64,000 bases of DNA, taken from Acidimicrobiia bacterium UBA5794 (lineage in GTDB: Bacteria > Actinomycetota > Acidimicrobiia > Spongiisociales > UBA5794). The notes beneath the pieces were generated by a model. It was not told where the DNA came from. It was given only the letters and a program-made list of their open reading frames with translations, and did no database searches. A program made the position numbers and the translations under genes. Positions 13,753 to 21,938 of the stretch are shown in pieces. The stretch lies in assembly GCA_002418265.1 (NCBI GenBank), contig DIDS01000007.1, positions 36,925 through 100,924 on the forward strand, in the 5' to 3' direction. Position 1 is the first letter of the stretch, and the number at the start of each line of letters is the position of its first letter.

Positions 13753-15333
13753 ATGACCCAAACAGTTGAAATCTATGACACGACCTTGCGAGACGGCACC
13801 CAACAGGAGGGAATCTCGCTGACACCGAAGGACAAGCTCACGGTCTGCCGTCTGCTCGATGACCTCGGGGTTGCCTATGTGGAAGGTGGATGGCCCGGCG
13901 CCAACCCAAAGGAGGACGAGTTCTTCCAGATGGCTCGCACTGAGCTGTCCATGCAGAACGCCAAGCTTGTTGCTTTCGGTGCGACACGGAAGGCAGGCGT
14001 CCTGGCTGAAGATGACGAGCAGGTGAATAAGCTTCTCGCAGCCGAAACCGGGACCGTGTGTCTGGTGGGTAAGTCGTGGGACTACCACGTTGAGCACGCC
14101 CTTCGTACTTCACTCGATGAAGCAGTCGCGATGGTGACCGATACGGTCGCGTTCTTCCGTTCGCACGATCGTGAGGTCTTCTTCGATGCCGAGCACTTTT
14201 TTGACGGGTACCGCTCCAACCCAGATTTTGCTCTTGCGGTGCTCCGGGCAGCCCACGACGCAGGCGCCACACGTCTCGTGCTGTGTGATACGAATGGCGG
14301 ATTTCTCTCCCATGAGGTCGAGCAGACGGTCGGGGAGGTGACCGAAGCCATCTCGGACGGAACCTTCGGTTGTCACTTCCACAACGACACAGGACTGGCC
14401 GTTGGAAACTCCCTCACGGCCGTGCGCAATGGAGTCTTCCAGGTCCAGGGCTGTGTGAACGGATACGGCGAACGCACCGGCAACGCCGACTTGTGTTCGG
14501 TCATCCCCAACCTCAGTCTCAAGATGGGATACACCACCATCCCGAACGAGCGGCTTGGCAAGCTGACCGCGATCTCCCATCACATTGCCGATGTGATGAA
14601 TCTGACGCTTGACCCACACCTCCCTTACGTCGGTGCATCAGCGTTCACCCACAAAGCAGGACTGCACACCTCCGCCATGGCCCGAAGGCCTGACGCGTAC
14701 GAACACATGGCTCCAACCGCGGTGGGCAATGAGACCCGCATGGTTGTGTCCGAGCTTGCTGGTAGATCGACGGTCATGGCAAAAGCGAAAGAGTCTGGAC
14801 TCGACCTGACTTCCTCACAAGCACAGCTGGTGATCGATCGAATCAAAGAACGCGAACACCTCGGGTACACCTATGAGTCCGCCGGAGGCTCCTTTGAGCT
14901 GCTCGCCCGCGAGGCGTCGGGATGGAAACAGGATTTCTTCGATGTTGAGTCCTACCGCGTCTTCGTCGAGCACCGCAACGGGGACGTCGTCGCCGAGGCG
15001 ACAGTCAAGGTCGTCGTCGACGGTAAACGGATCGTCTCGACACGTGAAGGGGACGGCCCGGTTTCGGCGCTTGACCGTGCACTGCGGGCAGGGTTGGCCG
15101 ATCGATACCCCCACGTCGATTCGATCAAGCTGACCGACTACCGCGTGCGTGACCTTGATAGCTCCGATGGTACGAGCGCGAGGGTACGCGTCATAACCGA
15201 ACACACCGACGTCGACTCAACATGGGGAAGCGTCGGCGTACACCAAAACATCATCGATGCATCATGGACAGCAATTTCCGACGGACTCCTGATGGGTTTG
15301 GTCCACCACCGTGAACGAGCCGAATCGGCGTAG
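13753..15333 (+). CDS. cimA: (R)-citramalate synthase
   Basis: A 526-residue DRE-TIM metallolyase of the CimA/LeuA family that joins pyruvate and acetyl-CoA to citramalate, the pyruvate route to 2-oxobutyrate and isoleucine. It has YDTTLRDGTQQEGI at the N-terminus, LCDTNGG and HFHNDTGLAVGN for metal and substrate, GCVNGYGERTGNADL, and a C-terminal LeuA-type allosteric dimer domain (from about 390). Its length and domain set match CimA, not isopropylmalate synthase. The ATG at 13753 has GGAG upstream; earlier in-frame codons would lie in the attenuator. ilvA in this window offers the alternative threonine route. Confidence 0.93.
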   Translation: MTQTVEIYDTTLRDGTQQEGISLTPKDKLTVCRLLDDLGVAYVEGGWPGANPKEDEFFQMARTELSMQNAKLVAFGATRKAGVLAEDDEQVNKLLAAETGTVCLVGKSWDYHVEHALRTSLDEAVAMVTDTVAFFRSHDREVFFDAEHFFDGYRSNPDFALAVLRAAHDAGATRLVLCDTNGGFLSHEVEQTVGEVTEAISDGTFGCHFHNDTGLAVGNSLTAVRNGVFQVQGCVNGYGERTGNADLCSVIPNLSLKMGYTTIPNERLGKLTAISHHIADVMNLTLDPHLPYVGASAFTHKAGLHTSAMARRPDAYEHMAPTAVGNETRMVVSELAGRSTVMAKAKESGLDLTSSQAQLVIDRIKEREHLGYTYESAGGSFELLAREASGWKQDFFDVESYRVFVEHRNGDVVAEATVKVVVDGKRIVSTREGDGPVSALDRALRAGLADRYPHVDSIKLTDYRVRDLDSSDGTSARVRVITEHTDVDSTWGSVGVHQNIIDASWTAISDGLLMGLVHHRERAESA

Positions 15334-15352
15334 TAGCTCCCAACGCCGGAGC

Positions 15353-15682
15353 TCACTCACCAGAATCGCTCTCGGTCCTGGGAGCTGACCGTTCCCGCAG
15401 AACCGTCACATAGGCGATCTGATTGATCGTGAGGTTCCGTCGCGTCCCTCGTTTTGACAACCGTGACCCACTCAGTACCCGATAGGGCTGGACGCGCACT
15501 TTCTTCGGCCCGGTCCCGGGTTTGGGAAAATCGACAATCTCCGCATACTCGATGAGTGCACCATCGTGCATGTGAATCGACACAAGGTTTCCCGTGCTGT
15601 GGGCCTCGGTGAGTTCTGTCAGGACGGATGCGATGCTCATGGGATCCATAGTGGCCGAATTCGCCGCAACAGCCAACTCCAC
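15353..15682 (-). CDS. Hypothetical small protein
   Basis: A 109-residue, mostly beta-strand and basic protein that I do not recognise. VSIHMHDGALIEYAEIVDF followed by KKVRVQPYRVLSG suggests a small beta-barrel. The start is uncertain: GTG at 15682, or ATG at 15649 or 15640. It faces away from the next gene across an AT-rich region and is convergent with cimA at its 3' end. It could be a spurious reading, but its length and codon pattern make a real gene likelier. Confidence 0.5.
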   Translation of the reverse strand: MELAVAANSATMDPMSIASVLTELTEAHSTGNLVSIHMHDGALIEYAEIVDFPKPGTGPKKVRVQPYRVLSGSRLSKRGTRRNLTINQIAYVTVLRERSAPRTESDSGE

Positions 15683-15772
15683 TTGGGCGAACGCCGTCTG
15701 CGCAAGATATCCGCAGGGGTATATAAAAAAATTATGAGAAACCCCTAGTAATAGATCCCAAGCTGTGTTACT

Positions 15773-15790
15773 TTGTGAAAGGAATCACAA
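15773..15790. promoter_or_regulatory. CRP/FNR-type operator 1 (TTGTGA-N6-TCACAA)
   Basis: A perfect palindrome matching the CRP consensus TGTGA-N6-TCACA exactly, in a non-coding AT-rich stretch 52 bp before the ATG at 15842. Confidence 0.75.
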
Positions 15791-15795
15791 GAAGT

Positions 15796-15813
15796 TTGTG
15801 TATAAAGTCACAA
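15796..15813. promoter_or_regulatory. CRP/FNR-type operator 2 (TTGTGT-N6-TCACAA)
   Basis: A second palindrome with one mismatch, centred 23 bp (about two helical turns) from operator 1. It covers a TATAAA hexamer that could be a -10, so binding here may repress. Confidence 0.65.
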
Positions 15814-15841
15814 CTGGGTTCCAAGAAAGTAGGGAACGGAA

Positions 15842-16579
15842 ATGCTCACTCGACTCCGCACACTCGGAATTGTCGTTGCGGTAATCGGAGTCCTCTTCCT
15901 GTTTGGTGGCGGTTACGCCTATATGCAGGTTCAGGCGGGCTACGACTCATTGCAGTCATTCAGCGAGGCACAGAACGTAACACTGTCGTACAACGAAGAC
16001 GGCCAGCTCGTCGATCGTGGCACCACCGAAGGTGCCGATGCGATCATGAGCGTGCTCGTTGACGATTGGAACTATCCCGTCAACGAGGCGGATTTCGATC
16101 CGAACGATCCACTTGTCAATACGGCAACAGAGTACATGTACCAGATGGCCACGATCGGCTATCACACCTTGCACAGCACGCAGACCGTGGTGCTTGACGA
16201 ACCCGTCGAATACAACGGCGAGACGTTCCCAGCAGGCTCTTACGAGGTCGTGATCAACGAGGTTGGCAGCCCAGAACGTGTCGCAGCGGGTCTCGGCGGC
16301 TACTGGACCGACTTTGATCGCTCGCACCCCCTCGAGGGTAAGGCACGAGACATGGCATGGTCCGGAACCGCACACGCTCTCTACGGTGAGCTCGGTGTCG
16401 GAACCGTCACTGCCTCCACACTGCAGCTCGGGCTTGGCGTCACGGCGCTGCTCTTCGGACTCGGCCTGACGTTCGGGTTTGTCGGACTCGGCATGGTTTG
16501 GGTCGCACGGGGCAAGAGAGAAGATCTTGTCCCTGAGACCGTTCCCGAGGCCTGGGTTCCGCAAGACTCAACCGTCTAG
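15842..16579 (+). CDS. Conserved-looking membrane protein, two transmembrane segments
   Basis: A 245-residue protein with one hydrophobic helix at residues 5-28 and another near 195-225. A roughly 160-residue Asp/Glu-rich domain lies between them, probably extracytoplasmic. I do not recognise the family. Motif-like pieces include NYPVNEADFDPNDPLVNTA and ARDMAWSGTAHALYGELGV. It is monocistronic, with twin CRP-like sites upstream and a strong terminator downstream, so it is a well-delimited, probably regulated unit. Ribosome-binding site AGGGAACGGAA. Confidence 0.75.
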   Translation: MLTRLRTLGIVVAVIGVLFLFGGGYAYMQVQAGYDSLQSFSEAQNVTLSYNEDGQLVDRGTTEGADAIMSVLVDDWNYPVNEADFDPNDPLVNTATEYMYQMATIGYHTLHSTQTVVLDEPVEYNGETFPAGSYEVVINEVGSPERVAAGLGGYWTDFDRSHPLEGKARDMAWSGTAHALYGELGVGTVTASTLQLGLGVTALLFGLGLTFGFVGLGMVWVARGKREDLVPETVPEAWVPQDSTV

Positions 16580-16597
16580 CCACCAGGTCCGCGACAG

Positions 16598-16631
16598 AGA
16601 GAAGGCCCCTTCGGGGGCCTTCTCTTTATTT
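16598..16631 (+). terminator. Rho-independent terminator
   Basis: A 12-bp stem (AGAGAAGGCCCC and its complement) with a TTCG tetraloop, followed by a TTATTT tail. It ends the membrane-protein transcript and may also serve the convergent decarboxylase. Confidence 0.92.
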
Positions 16632-16648
16632 GGTGCCACGTTGATAGC

Positions 16649-18091
16649 TCACCGCGGCACCGTGGGAGCAAGGTCATCGATCAGGTTCCACAGGGCATCG
16701 ACATGATGGCTCGTAGTCCGTGTTTGGCCGACGACAACTCGGATGAAGGTGGTGCCATCAAGGATGGACGGGGTAACCGCGACCTTTCCTGAGTTGTTCA
16801 GCGCCTCGGCCAACGCCGATGTTGCGTCGTTGCCGCCGCGGTGCGTGAAACAAACAAGTCCAAAGGGATGTGGTGCAAACAGGTCGAATCGGTCATCCTC
16901 CTCGATTCGGTCGGCAAGGAGTTCAGCGAGGCCAACATGGCTGCGCACCATCGCTTGGATCCCCGACACCCCATAGCTTCGGATGACCCACCACAGCTTC
17001 AGCGCTCGGAAACGACGGCCGAGCGGCACGTGCCAATCGCGATAGTCGATGACCGCACCGGATTCCGTTGCCTTGTTCCGGAGATACGGGGGCAAGATGC
17101 TGAGCGTTTCGATCAGCGGGGCACGATCGGCGACCCACAGGATGTTGCAGTCGAAGTTCACCATCATCCACTTGTGCGGGTTGAAGGTGTAGCTGTCGAC
17201 CCGATCAATCCCGTTGATATGGTGCCGAAACTCCTCACACACCATGGCAGCGCCGGCGTACGCTGCGTCAACGTGGTGCCAGAGCCCGAATTCTTCGGCA
17301 ATGTCGGAGATTTGGGCGACAGGATCAACGGCAGTCGTACCGGTCGTTCCAATTGCAGAAACCACGGCGACAGGAAGAAGACCGGCATCGAGATCGGCAG
17401 CGATCGCGTTCCGAAGCGCATCGGGACGCATTGCCCATTCGGTGTCGACGTCGATTTCGCGAACGTGACCAATTCCCGCAACCACGCATCCCTTCACAAT
17501 GGAGGAATGGGCCTGCGTCGATGCATACACAACCATGTTCTCGGCATGTCCTCGGTCCTTGTTCTTGTGTCGTGCGACCACGAGCACGGCGTGGGTCGAG
17601 TCAGACGCGCTCATCTGGATCACTCCCCCGCCTGATCGGGTTGATTTCCACGACTGTGGGAGCGCCATCATGTCCACGAGCCAGTCGAGTACCTTCGACT
17701 CGATCTCGGTCGCGGCCGGCGACGTGGACCACAGCATTCCCTGGACCCCGAGACCTGCGGAGGCTATCTCAGCAAGGATCGATGGTGGCGACGTGTTTGC
17801 GGGGAAATAGGCGAACCAGTTTGGCGACTGCCAGTGGGTGATGCCGGGCATGACGACGTCATTGAGATCGGCGAAGAGCGACTCGAATGGCTCGCCGTCG
17901 TCGGGCGCGTTGTCGGGGAGCAGAGCCGAAATCTCACCGGGTTCCACCTGGGAGAACACGGGGAATTCGTCTGCTGTTTCGAGATAGTTGACGACCCAGT
18001 CGATCATTGCATGGCCGTTTCGACGGAACTCTTCGGGAGTCATGTGGTCCGGCGGTTTGGGCGGGTCACTCGGCATGGACACAGTGGTCAC
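16649..18091 (-). CDS. PLP-dependent aromatic-L-amino-acid decarboxylase family protein
   Basis: A 480-residue group II decarboxylase. The N-terminal HWQSPNWFAYFPANTSPPSI, the HVDAAYAGAAMVCEEF segment and SYTFNPHKWMMVNFDC, with the PLP-binding Lys, are typical of aromatic amino-acid decarboxylases. It would release CO2 from Tyr, Phe, Trp or DOPA to give the amine; the substrate is not determinable. The GTG start overlaps the NUDIX stop (GTGA), so the pair forms one transcription unit. Confidence 0.88.
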   Translation of the reverse strand: MTTVSMPSDPPKPPDHMTPEEFRRNGHAMIDWVVNYLETADEFPVFSQVEPGEISALLPDNAPDDGEPFESLFADLNDVVMPGITHWQSPNWFAYFPANTSPPSILAEIASAGLGVQGMLWSTSPAATEIESKVLDWLVDMMALPQSWKSTRSGGGVIQMSASDSTHAVLVVARHKNKDRGHAENMVVYASTQAHSSIVKGCVVAGIGHVREIDVDTEWAMRPDALRNAIAADLDAGLLPVAVVSAIGTTGTTAVDPVAQISDIAEEFGLWHHVDAAYAGAAMVCEEFRHHINGIDRVDSYTFNPHKWMMVNFDCNILWVADRAPLIETLSILPPYLRNKATESGAVIDYRDWHVPLGRRFRALKLWWVIRSYGVSGIQAMVRSHVGLAELLADRIEEDDRFDLFAPHPFGLVCFTHRGGNDATSALAEALNNSGKVAVTPSILDGTTFIRVVVGQTRTTSHHVDALWNLIDDLAPTVPR

Positions 18092-18663
18092 ACATCGGTG
18101 GAATGTCGGGTTCGCTGGGACGAGCCGTTGGAACGGACAACCTCGAGAAGGTTCCTCATCATGAAGGCGGTTGCTCCCCAGAGGATTCCCTCATCAAATT
18201 CGTAGAACCACAACGAATACCCAAACCAGGGTCGAATGGTCCAAGCGTCCTCGTCGAGAAGTTCAGCGATCGTCGGTTCGATGATGACATCGACCTCTTT
18301 GGGATCAGCCACCAGTTGGTCTGGCCGATCAATGCGAACGACGACAGGCACGATCGGTTTGTCTCGGTTCCGCGTCGTCACCGGCTCAAGGCCTCCGAGG
18401 ACCTCAAGGATGTTCTCTGGCGGCAGGCCGATCTCTTCCCAGGCTTCTCGGGTTGCCGTGGAGATCGGCTCTTCACCACCCTCGCGGTGGCCGCCCGGAA
18501 AAACGATATCTCCCGGATGTGTCGGCATGTTGTCTGGTCGCTTGGTGAGGATGACCCGGATTTCGTCGTCTGCATCTTCATAAAGGGCAACGAGAACCGC
18601 CGCCTCGGATCCCGGAGGATCCACGACGGCTGGAAGGGTTCTGTACACCGACCATTTGTCCAT
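18088..18663 (-). CDS. NUDIX hydrolase, CoA pyrophosphatase-like
   Basis: A 191-residue protein with a complete Nudix box GGHREGGEEP...REAWEEIG (about 57-79). The preceding VILTKRPDNMPTHPGDIVFPGG resembles the NudL/CoA-pyrophosphatase type, whose signature precedes the box. A likely role is cleaving CoA or another nucleoside diphosphate derivative. It is first in a two-gene unit with the decarboxylase and starts 7 nt after a TATGCT -10, so it is probably leaderless. Confidence 0.85.
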   Translation of the reverse strand: MDKWSVYRTLPAVVDPPGSEAAVLVALYEDADDEIRVILTKRPDNMPTHPGDIVFPGGHREGGEEPISTATREAWEEIGLPPENILEVLGGLEPVTTRNRDKPIVPVVVRIDRPDQLVADPKEVDVIIEPTIAELLDEDAWTIRPWFGYSLWFYEFDEGILWGATAFMMRNLLEVVRSNGSSQRTRHSTDV

Positions 18664-18670
18664 TCAGCGC

Positions 18671-18676
18671 AGCATA
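18671..18676 (-). promoter_or_regulatory. -10 element of leaderless NUDIX promoter
   Basis: TATGCT, 7 nt before the NUDIX ATG. It lies 6 bp from the divergent GNAT -10. Confidence 0.55.
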
Positions 18677-18682
18677 TCCCGA

Positions 18683-18688
18683 TAGGCT
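18683..18688 (+). promoter_or_regulatory. -10 element of leaderless GNAT promoter
   Basis: TAGGCT, 7 nt before the ATG at 18696. With the opposing -10 it makes a fully overlapping divergent promoter pair in 32 bp. Confidence 0.55.
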
Positions 18689-18695
18689 GACTCCC

Positions 18696-19295
18696 ATGGC
18701 GAATCACGTGCACGGCCAACCACGCTACACGAGACGGCTCATGTTGAGACCGTTCCGTCGACGCGATGTCGGAACGCTGCACGAGGCCATCACAGCTTCG
18801 GTCCACGAGCTCCAGCCATGGCTTCCATGGATCGATGGGTACGACAAGGGATTTGCGCAACGGTTCATCCGTGAATCCGTCGGATCATGGTCAGAACAAC
18901 GAGCATACGATTTCACCATCAGGCCGTTGCACGATCTCGAACGTCACATCGGGAACGTGTCCATCTGGCCAACATCGCACCAGAACAGGACCGGCGAGGT
19001 CGGATACTGGATCCGTTCAGAGGAAACGGGCCACGGGTATGGCACCGAGGCCGCTGCAGTGGCGATCGGCATCGGTTTCAATGAACTGGAGCTCCACAAG
19101 GTCGTCCTTCGTATCGCCGTCGGTAACGTTGCTTCCGAGAAGATGGCTCAGAAGCTTGGCTTCACGTTTGAGGGAATCCTCCGAGACGAGGTGAAGGTCG
19201 GATCGCAATGGCTTGACCACACCAGTTGGTCGATACTCGATACGGAGTGGGCTGCCCGTCCCACCGACCTGTGGATCGACGACGCACACGCTTGA
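18696..19295 (+). CDS. GNAT N-acetyltransferase, RimJ/RimL type
   Basis: A 199-residue acetyl-CoA-dependent transferase. TRRLMLRPFRRRDV at the start, IGNVSIWP in the core, GEVGYWIRSEETGHGYGTEA (acetyl-CoA P-loop) and SEKMAQKLGFTFEGILRDE near the end are hallmarks of the RimJ/RimL branch. Members acetylate ribosomal protein N-termini or small molecules; the target is unknown. A heptamer array begins 6 bp after its stop codon. Confidence 0.88.
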   Translation: MANHVHGQPRYTRRLMLRPFRRRDVGTLHEAITASVHELQPWLPWIDGYDKGFAQRFIRESVGSWSEQRAYDFTIRPLHDLERHIGNVSIWPTSHQNRTGEVGYWIRSEETGHGYGTEAAAVAIGIGFNELELHKVVLRIAVGNVASEKMAQKLGFTFEGILRDEVKVGSQWLDHTSWSILDTEWAARPTDLWIDDAHA

Positions 19296-19301
19296 CGTAC
19301 C

Positions 19302-19343
19302 GATGCCCGATGCCCGATCACCGATGACCGAAGCTGTGAGCCG
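19302..19343. repeat. Composite heptamer array, GATGCCC/GATGACC then GAAGCTG/TGAGCCG
   Basis: Six in-phase 7-bp units: GATGCCC twice, GATCACC, GATGACC, GAAGCTG and TGAGCCG. The order is GATGACC-family then GAAAGCT-family, the same as in the array at 6781. Confidence 0.85.
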
Positions 19344-19404
19344 CGAGCGAAGCGAGCTCCATGCCCCCTAACGTGACGGCACCAAACTCACAGGAGGAAC
19401 ATCG

Positions 19405-19794
19405 ATGCCATGGAAGAACAGGTTGCTTTGGATTCTGCAGATCTTTTTCGGGATCTACTTCATCATCATCGGAGTCCTCCATTTTGTGCTGCCCGAAGGC
19501 CTCCCCGGCCCGATCGAGTGGATGTACGATTTGGGTACCACGACACACGTCATCGTTGGCATCGCTGAGGTTCTCGGTGGTCTCGGCCTGATTCTCCCCA
19601 GCGTGACACGCATCCGGCCCGAGCTGACGGTGTATGCAGCAGTTGGTCTGGTGCTGGTGATGATGGGTGCGATCATCTGGCATGCGACGCGAAGCGAAAC
19701 TTCGTCGCTCGCACAGAATGTGATCATCGCCGCCCTCGTCGGTTTCGTGGCGTACGGCAGAGCGAAGCTCTACCCGATCGAAGCGAAGTCCTAG
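19405..19794 (+). CDS. DoxX-like small membrane protein
   Basis: A 129-residue protein with four hydrophobic helices. ILQIFFGIYFIIIGVLHFVL, GTTTHVIVGIAEVLGGLGLI and the following helices match the DoxX-like family of small inner-membrane proteins. Function is poorly defined; some members take part in thiol or redox stress complexes. A strong AGGAGG site lies just upstream. It is convergent with groEL. Confidence 0.75.
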   Translation: MPWKNRLLWILQIFFGIYFIIIGVLHFVLPEGLPGPIEWMYDLGTTTHVIVGIAEVLGGLGLILPSVTRIRPELTVYAAVGLVLVMMGAIIWHATRSETSSLAQNVIIAALVGFVAYGRAKLYPIEAKS

Positions 19795-19820
19795 CGAAAG
19801 CAGAGGGGGCGCCAAACGTT

Positions 19821-19850
19821 GAAGGGGAGGTCCCTACGGACCTCCCCTTC
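19821..19850. terminator. Bidirectional hairpin between the DoxX-like gene and groEL
   Basis: A perfect 13-bp GC-rich stem (GAAGGGGAGGTCC and complement) with a 4-nt loop between two convergent genes. It has no long T-run but is very stable. Confidence 0.85.
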
Positions 19851-19872
19851 TGGTTCTCGGTTGTGACGTGGA

Positions 19873-21513
19873 CTAGAAGTCCATGCCTCCACCGTGATCG
19901 TGACCACCGCCCGGCATTGCCGGAGCGTCTTCCTTCCGCTCTGCGACCAGCGCCTCGGTGGTAACCACCAAGGCTGCGATCGAAGCAGCATTCTGGAGGG
20001 TGGAACGGGTCACCTTCGCCGGGTCAATGATGCCAGACTTCAAGAGATCCTCGTACTCACCGGTCTGTGCGTTGAACCCGAAGTTGCCCTCGTAGTCGTT
20101 CTGCACCTTGTCAACGACGACGCCGCCTTCGTAGCCTGCGTTGACGGCGATCTGTCGGATTGGAGCCTCGAGCGCACGGCGCACGATGTTGCGACCAGCC
20201 TTCCAGTCCTCCGACTTGCCCCGAAGTTTGTCGACCGCTGTCTGGCTGCGTAGCAACGCCACACCACCACCGGGGACGATGCCCTCTTCGACCGCCGCAC
20301 GGGTTGCCTGAATGGCATCCTCGACGCGGTGCTTCTTCTCTTTGAGCTCAACTTCGGTTGCTGCGCCAACCTTGATCACGGCAACACCACCGCTGAGCTT
20401 GGCGAGACGCTCAGAGAGCTTCTCACGGTCCCAATCGGAGTCGGAGTTTTCGATTTCCTTCCGGATCTGCTTGATACGCGCTTCGACATCCGAGGTAGAG
20501 CCAGCGCCCTCAACGATCGTCGTGTCGTCTTTCGTGACGACAACCTTGCGTGCGGTACCAAGCATGTCAATCGTCGTACCGTCGAGTTTGAGACCAACCT
20601 CTTCAGAGATGACCGTTGCGCCCGTGAGGATCGCAATGTCCTGCAGCTGGGCCTTGCGACGCTCACCGAATCCCGGGGCCTTGACGGCAACGGAGCTGAA
20701 CGTTCCACGGATCTTGTTGACAACGAGCGTCGCGAGCGCTTCGCCCTCGACATCCTCAGCAATGATCAAGATCGGCTTTCCGGTCTGCATGACCTTCTCA
20801 AGCACAGGTACAAGATCCTGAACCGAACCAACCTTCTGGTTCGCGACAAGAATGTACGGATCCTCAAGCACAGCTTCCTGACGGTCAGGGTCTGAGATGA
20901 AGTACGGGGAGATGTAGCCCTTGTCGAACTGCATACCCTCCGTGAATTCAAGGTCAACGCCAAACGTCTGGCTGTCCTCAACGGTGATGACACCTTCGTT
21001 ACCGACCTTACGCATCGCGTCGGCGATGTTGTCGCCGATCGCCTTGTCAGCAGCCGAGTTGGCTGCGACGTAGGCGATGTCGTCACGGTCGTTCGAGCTC
21101 ACCTTTGTGGAGATTTCGGCAATGGACTCGACCACAGCATTCACTGCCTCTTCAATCCCGCGGCGCATCTCGATCGGGTTCGCTCCAGCAGCAACGAGGC
21201 GGAGACCGTCGGTCACCATTGCCTGTGCAAGAACCGTTGCGGTTGTGGTTCCGTCACCGGCCACATCGTTGGTCTTGTTGGCAACTTCCTTTGCGAGCTG
21301 TGCGCCCATGTTCTCGTACGGATCGTCCAGCTCGATCTCCTTGGCGATGGTGACACCATCGTTGGTGATCGTTGGGGCGCCCCACTTCTTCTCAAGAACG
21401 ACGTTGCGGCCTTTTGGACCGAGCGTCACCTTGACGGTGTCTGCGAGCTTGTCGACACCTGCCTGGAGACTTCTCCTGGCATCATCATCAAAACGAATTT
21501 CCTTGGCAGCCAT
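19873..21513 (-). CDS. groEL: Chaperonin GroEL (60 kDa)
   Basis: A 546-residue Hsp60 that forms the double-ring folding chamber with GroES. It starts MAAKEIRFDDDARRSLQAGV; VTLGPKGRNVVLEKKWGAPT and GDGTTTATVLAQAM are the ATP site, and AAVEEGIVPGGGVALL is the family signature. The C-terminal tail GGGHDHGGGMDF mixes His with the Gly-Met repeats typical of the folding GroEL. It lies 11 bp after groES and is controlled with it by two CIRCE-like operators. Confidence 0.98.
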   Translation of the reverse strand: MAAKEIRFDDDARRSLQAGVDKLADTVKVTLGPKGRNVVLEKKWGAPTITNDGVTIAKEIELDDPYENMGAQLAKEVANKTNDVAGDGTTTATVLAQAMVTDGLRLVAAGANPIEMRRGIEEAVNAVVESIAEISTKVSSNDRDDIAYVAANSAADKAIGDNIADAMRKVGNEGVITVEDSQTFGVDLEFTEGMQFDKGYISPYFISDPDRQEAVLEDPYILVANQKVGSVQDLVPVLEKVMQTGKPILIIAEDVEGEALATLVVNKIRGTFSSVAVKAPGFGERRKAQLQDIAILTGATVISEEVGLKLDGTTIDMLGTARKVVVTKDDTTIVEGAGSTSDVEARIKQIRKEIENSDSDWDREKLSERLAKLSGGVAVIKVGAATEVELKEKKHRVEDAIQATRAAVEEGIVPGGGVALLRSQTAVDKLRGKSEDWKAGRNIVRRALEAPIRQIAVNAGYEGGVVVDKVQNDYEGNFGFNAQTGEYEDLLKSGIIDPAKVTRSTLQNAASIAALVVTTEALVAERKEDAPAMPGGGHDHGGGMDF

Positions 21514-21524
21514 ATAAAAACCTC

Positions 21525-21812
21525 CTAGCCCAGGATGGCGAGCACGTCGCGGCTTGAGAGGATCAGAAGATCATCACCATCGTGCTTCACCTCGGTGCCG
21601 CCGTACTTCGAATAGAAGACGACATCGCCGACCTTGACGTCGACGGGGATCCGCTCCCCGTCCTTGAACTCACCTGGACCAACGGCAAGGACTTCACCCA
21701 ACTGGGGCTTCTCCTTGGCGGTGTCAGGGATCACGAGGCCACCTGATGTGCGTACCTCGTCCTCTTCTCGGGGCTTCACGATGATTCGATCGCCCAAAGG
21801 TGTCAGATTCAT
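21525..21812 (-). CDS. groES: Co-chaperonin GroES (10 kDa)
   Basis: A 95-residue lid of the chaperonin. NLTPLGDRIIVKPREEDE, the mobile loop RTSGGLVIPDTAKEKPQ, VGDVVFYSKYGGTEV and the C-terminal LLILSSRDVLAIL match family length and order. It is first in the groESL operon, with a GAAGGAGG ribosome-binding site, downstream of tandem CIRCE-like sites. Confidence 0.98.
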   Translation of the reverse strand: MNLTPLGDRIIVKPREEDEVRTSGGLVIPDTAKEKPQLGEVLAVGPGEFKDGERIPVDVKVGDVVFYSKYGGTEVKHDGDDLLILSSRDVLAILG

Positions 21813-21835
21813 CCGACTTCCTCCTTCGCGTTGTC

Positions 21836-21862
21836 TTAGCAGTCAATGCTTACGACTGCCAA
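21836..21862. promoter_or_regulatory. CIRCE-like HrcA operator, proximal
   Basis: TTAGCAGTC-N9-GACTGCCAA on the plus strand: a 9-N9-9 inverted repeat with one internal mismatch and two bases per element away from the TTAGCACTC-N9-GAGTGCTAA consensus. It lies just upstream of the groES ribosome-binding site. Confidence 0.75.
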
Positions 21863-21867
21863 TACTA
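21862..21867 (-). promoter_or_regulatory. -10 candidate of groESL promoter
   Basis: TAGTAT on the minus strand, wedged between the two CIRCE-like elements. A TTAGCA 18 nt upstream could serve as -35. HrcA bound at either site would block polymerase. Confidence 0.5.
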
Positions 21868-21891
21868 GCAGTCTCCTGCAACGAGTGCTAA
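21865..21891. promoter_or_regulatory. CIRCE-like HrcA operator, distal
   Basis: CTAGCAGTC-N9-GAGTGCTAA. One arm is a perfect CIRCE half-site. It is separated by 2 bp from the proximal element. hrcA itself is not in the window. Confidence 0.85.
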
Positions 21892-21906
21892 AGAAGAAAT
21901 ATTCCG

Positions 21907-21927
21907 GGTGACCGATGACCGATGACC
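21907..21927. repeat. Short heptamer array, GATGACC family
   Basis: GGTGACC followed by two perfect GATGACC units, 11 bp downstream of the M50 protease stop and upstream of the groESL operators. Confidence 0.85.
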
Positions 21928-21938
21928 GAATCTGGCCG

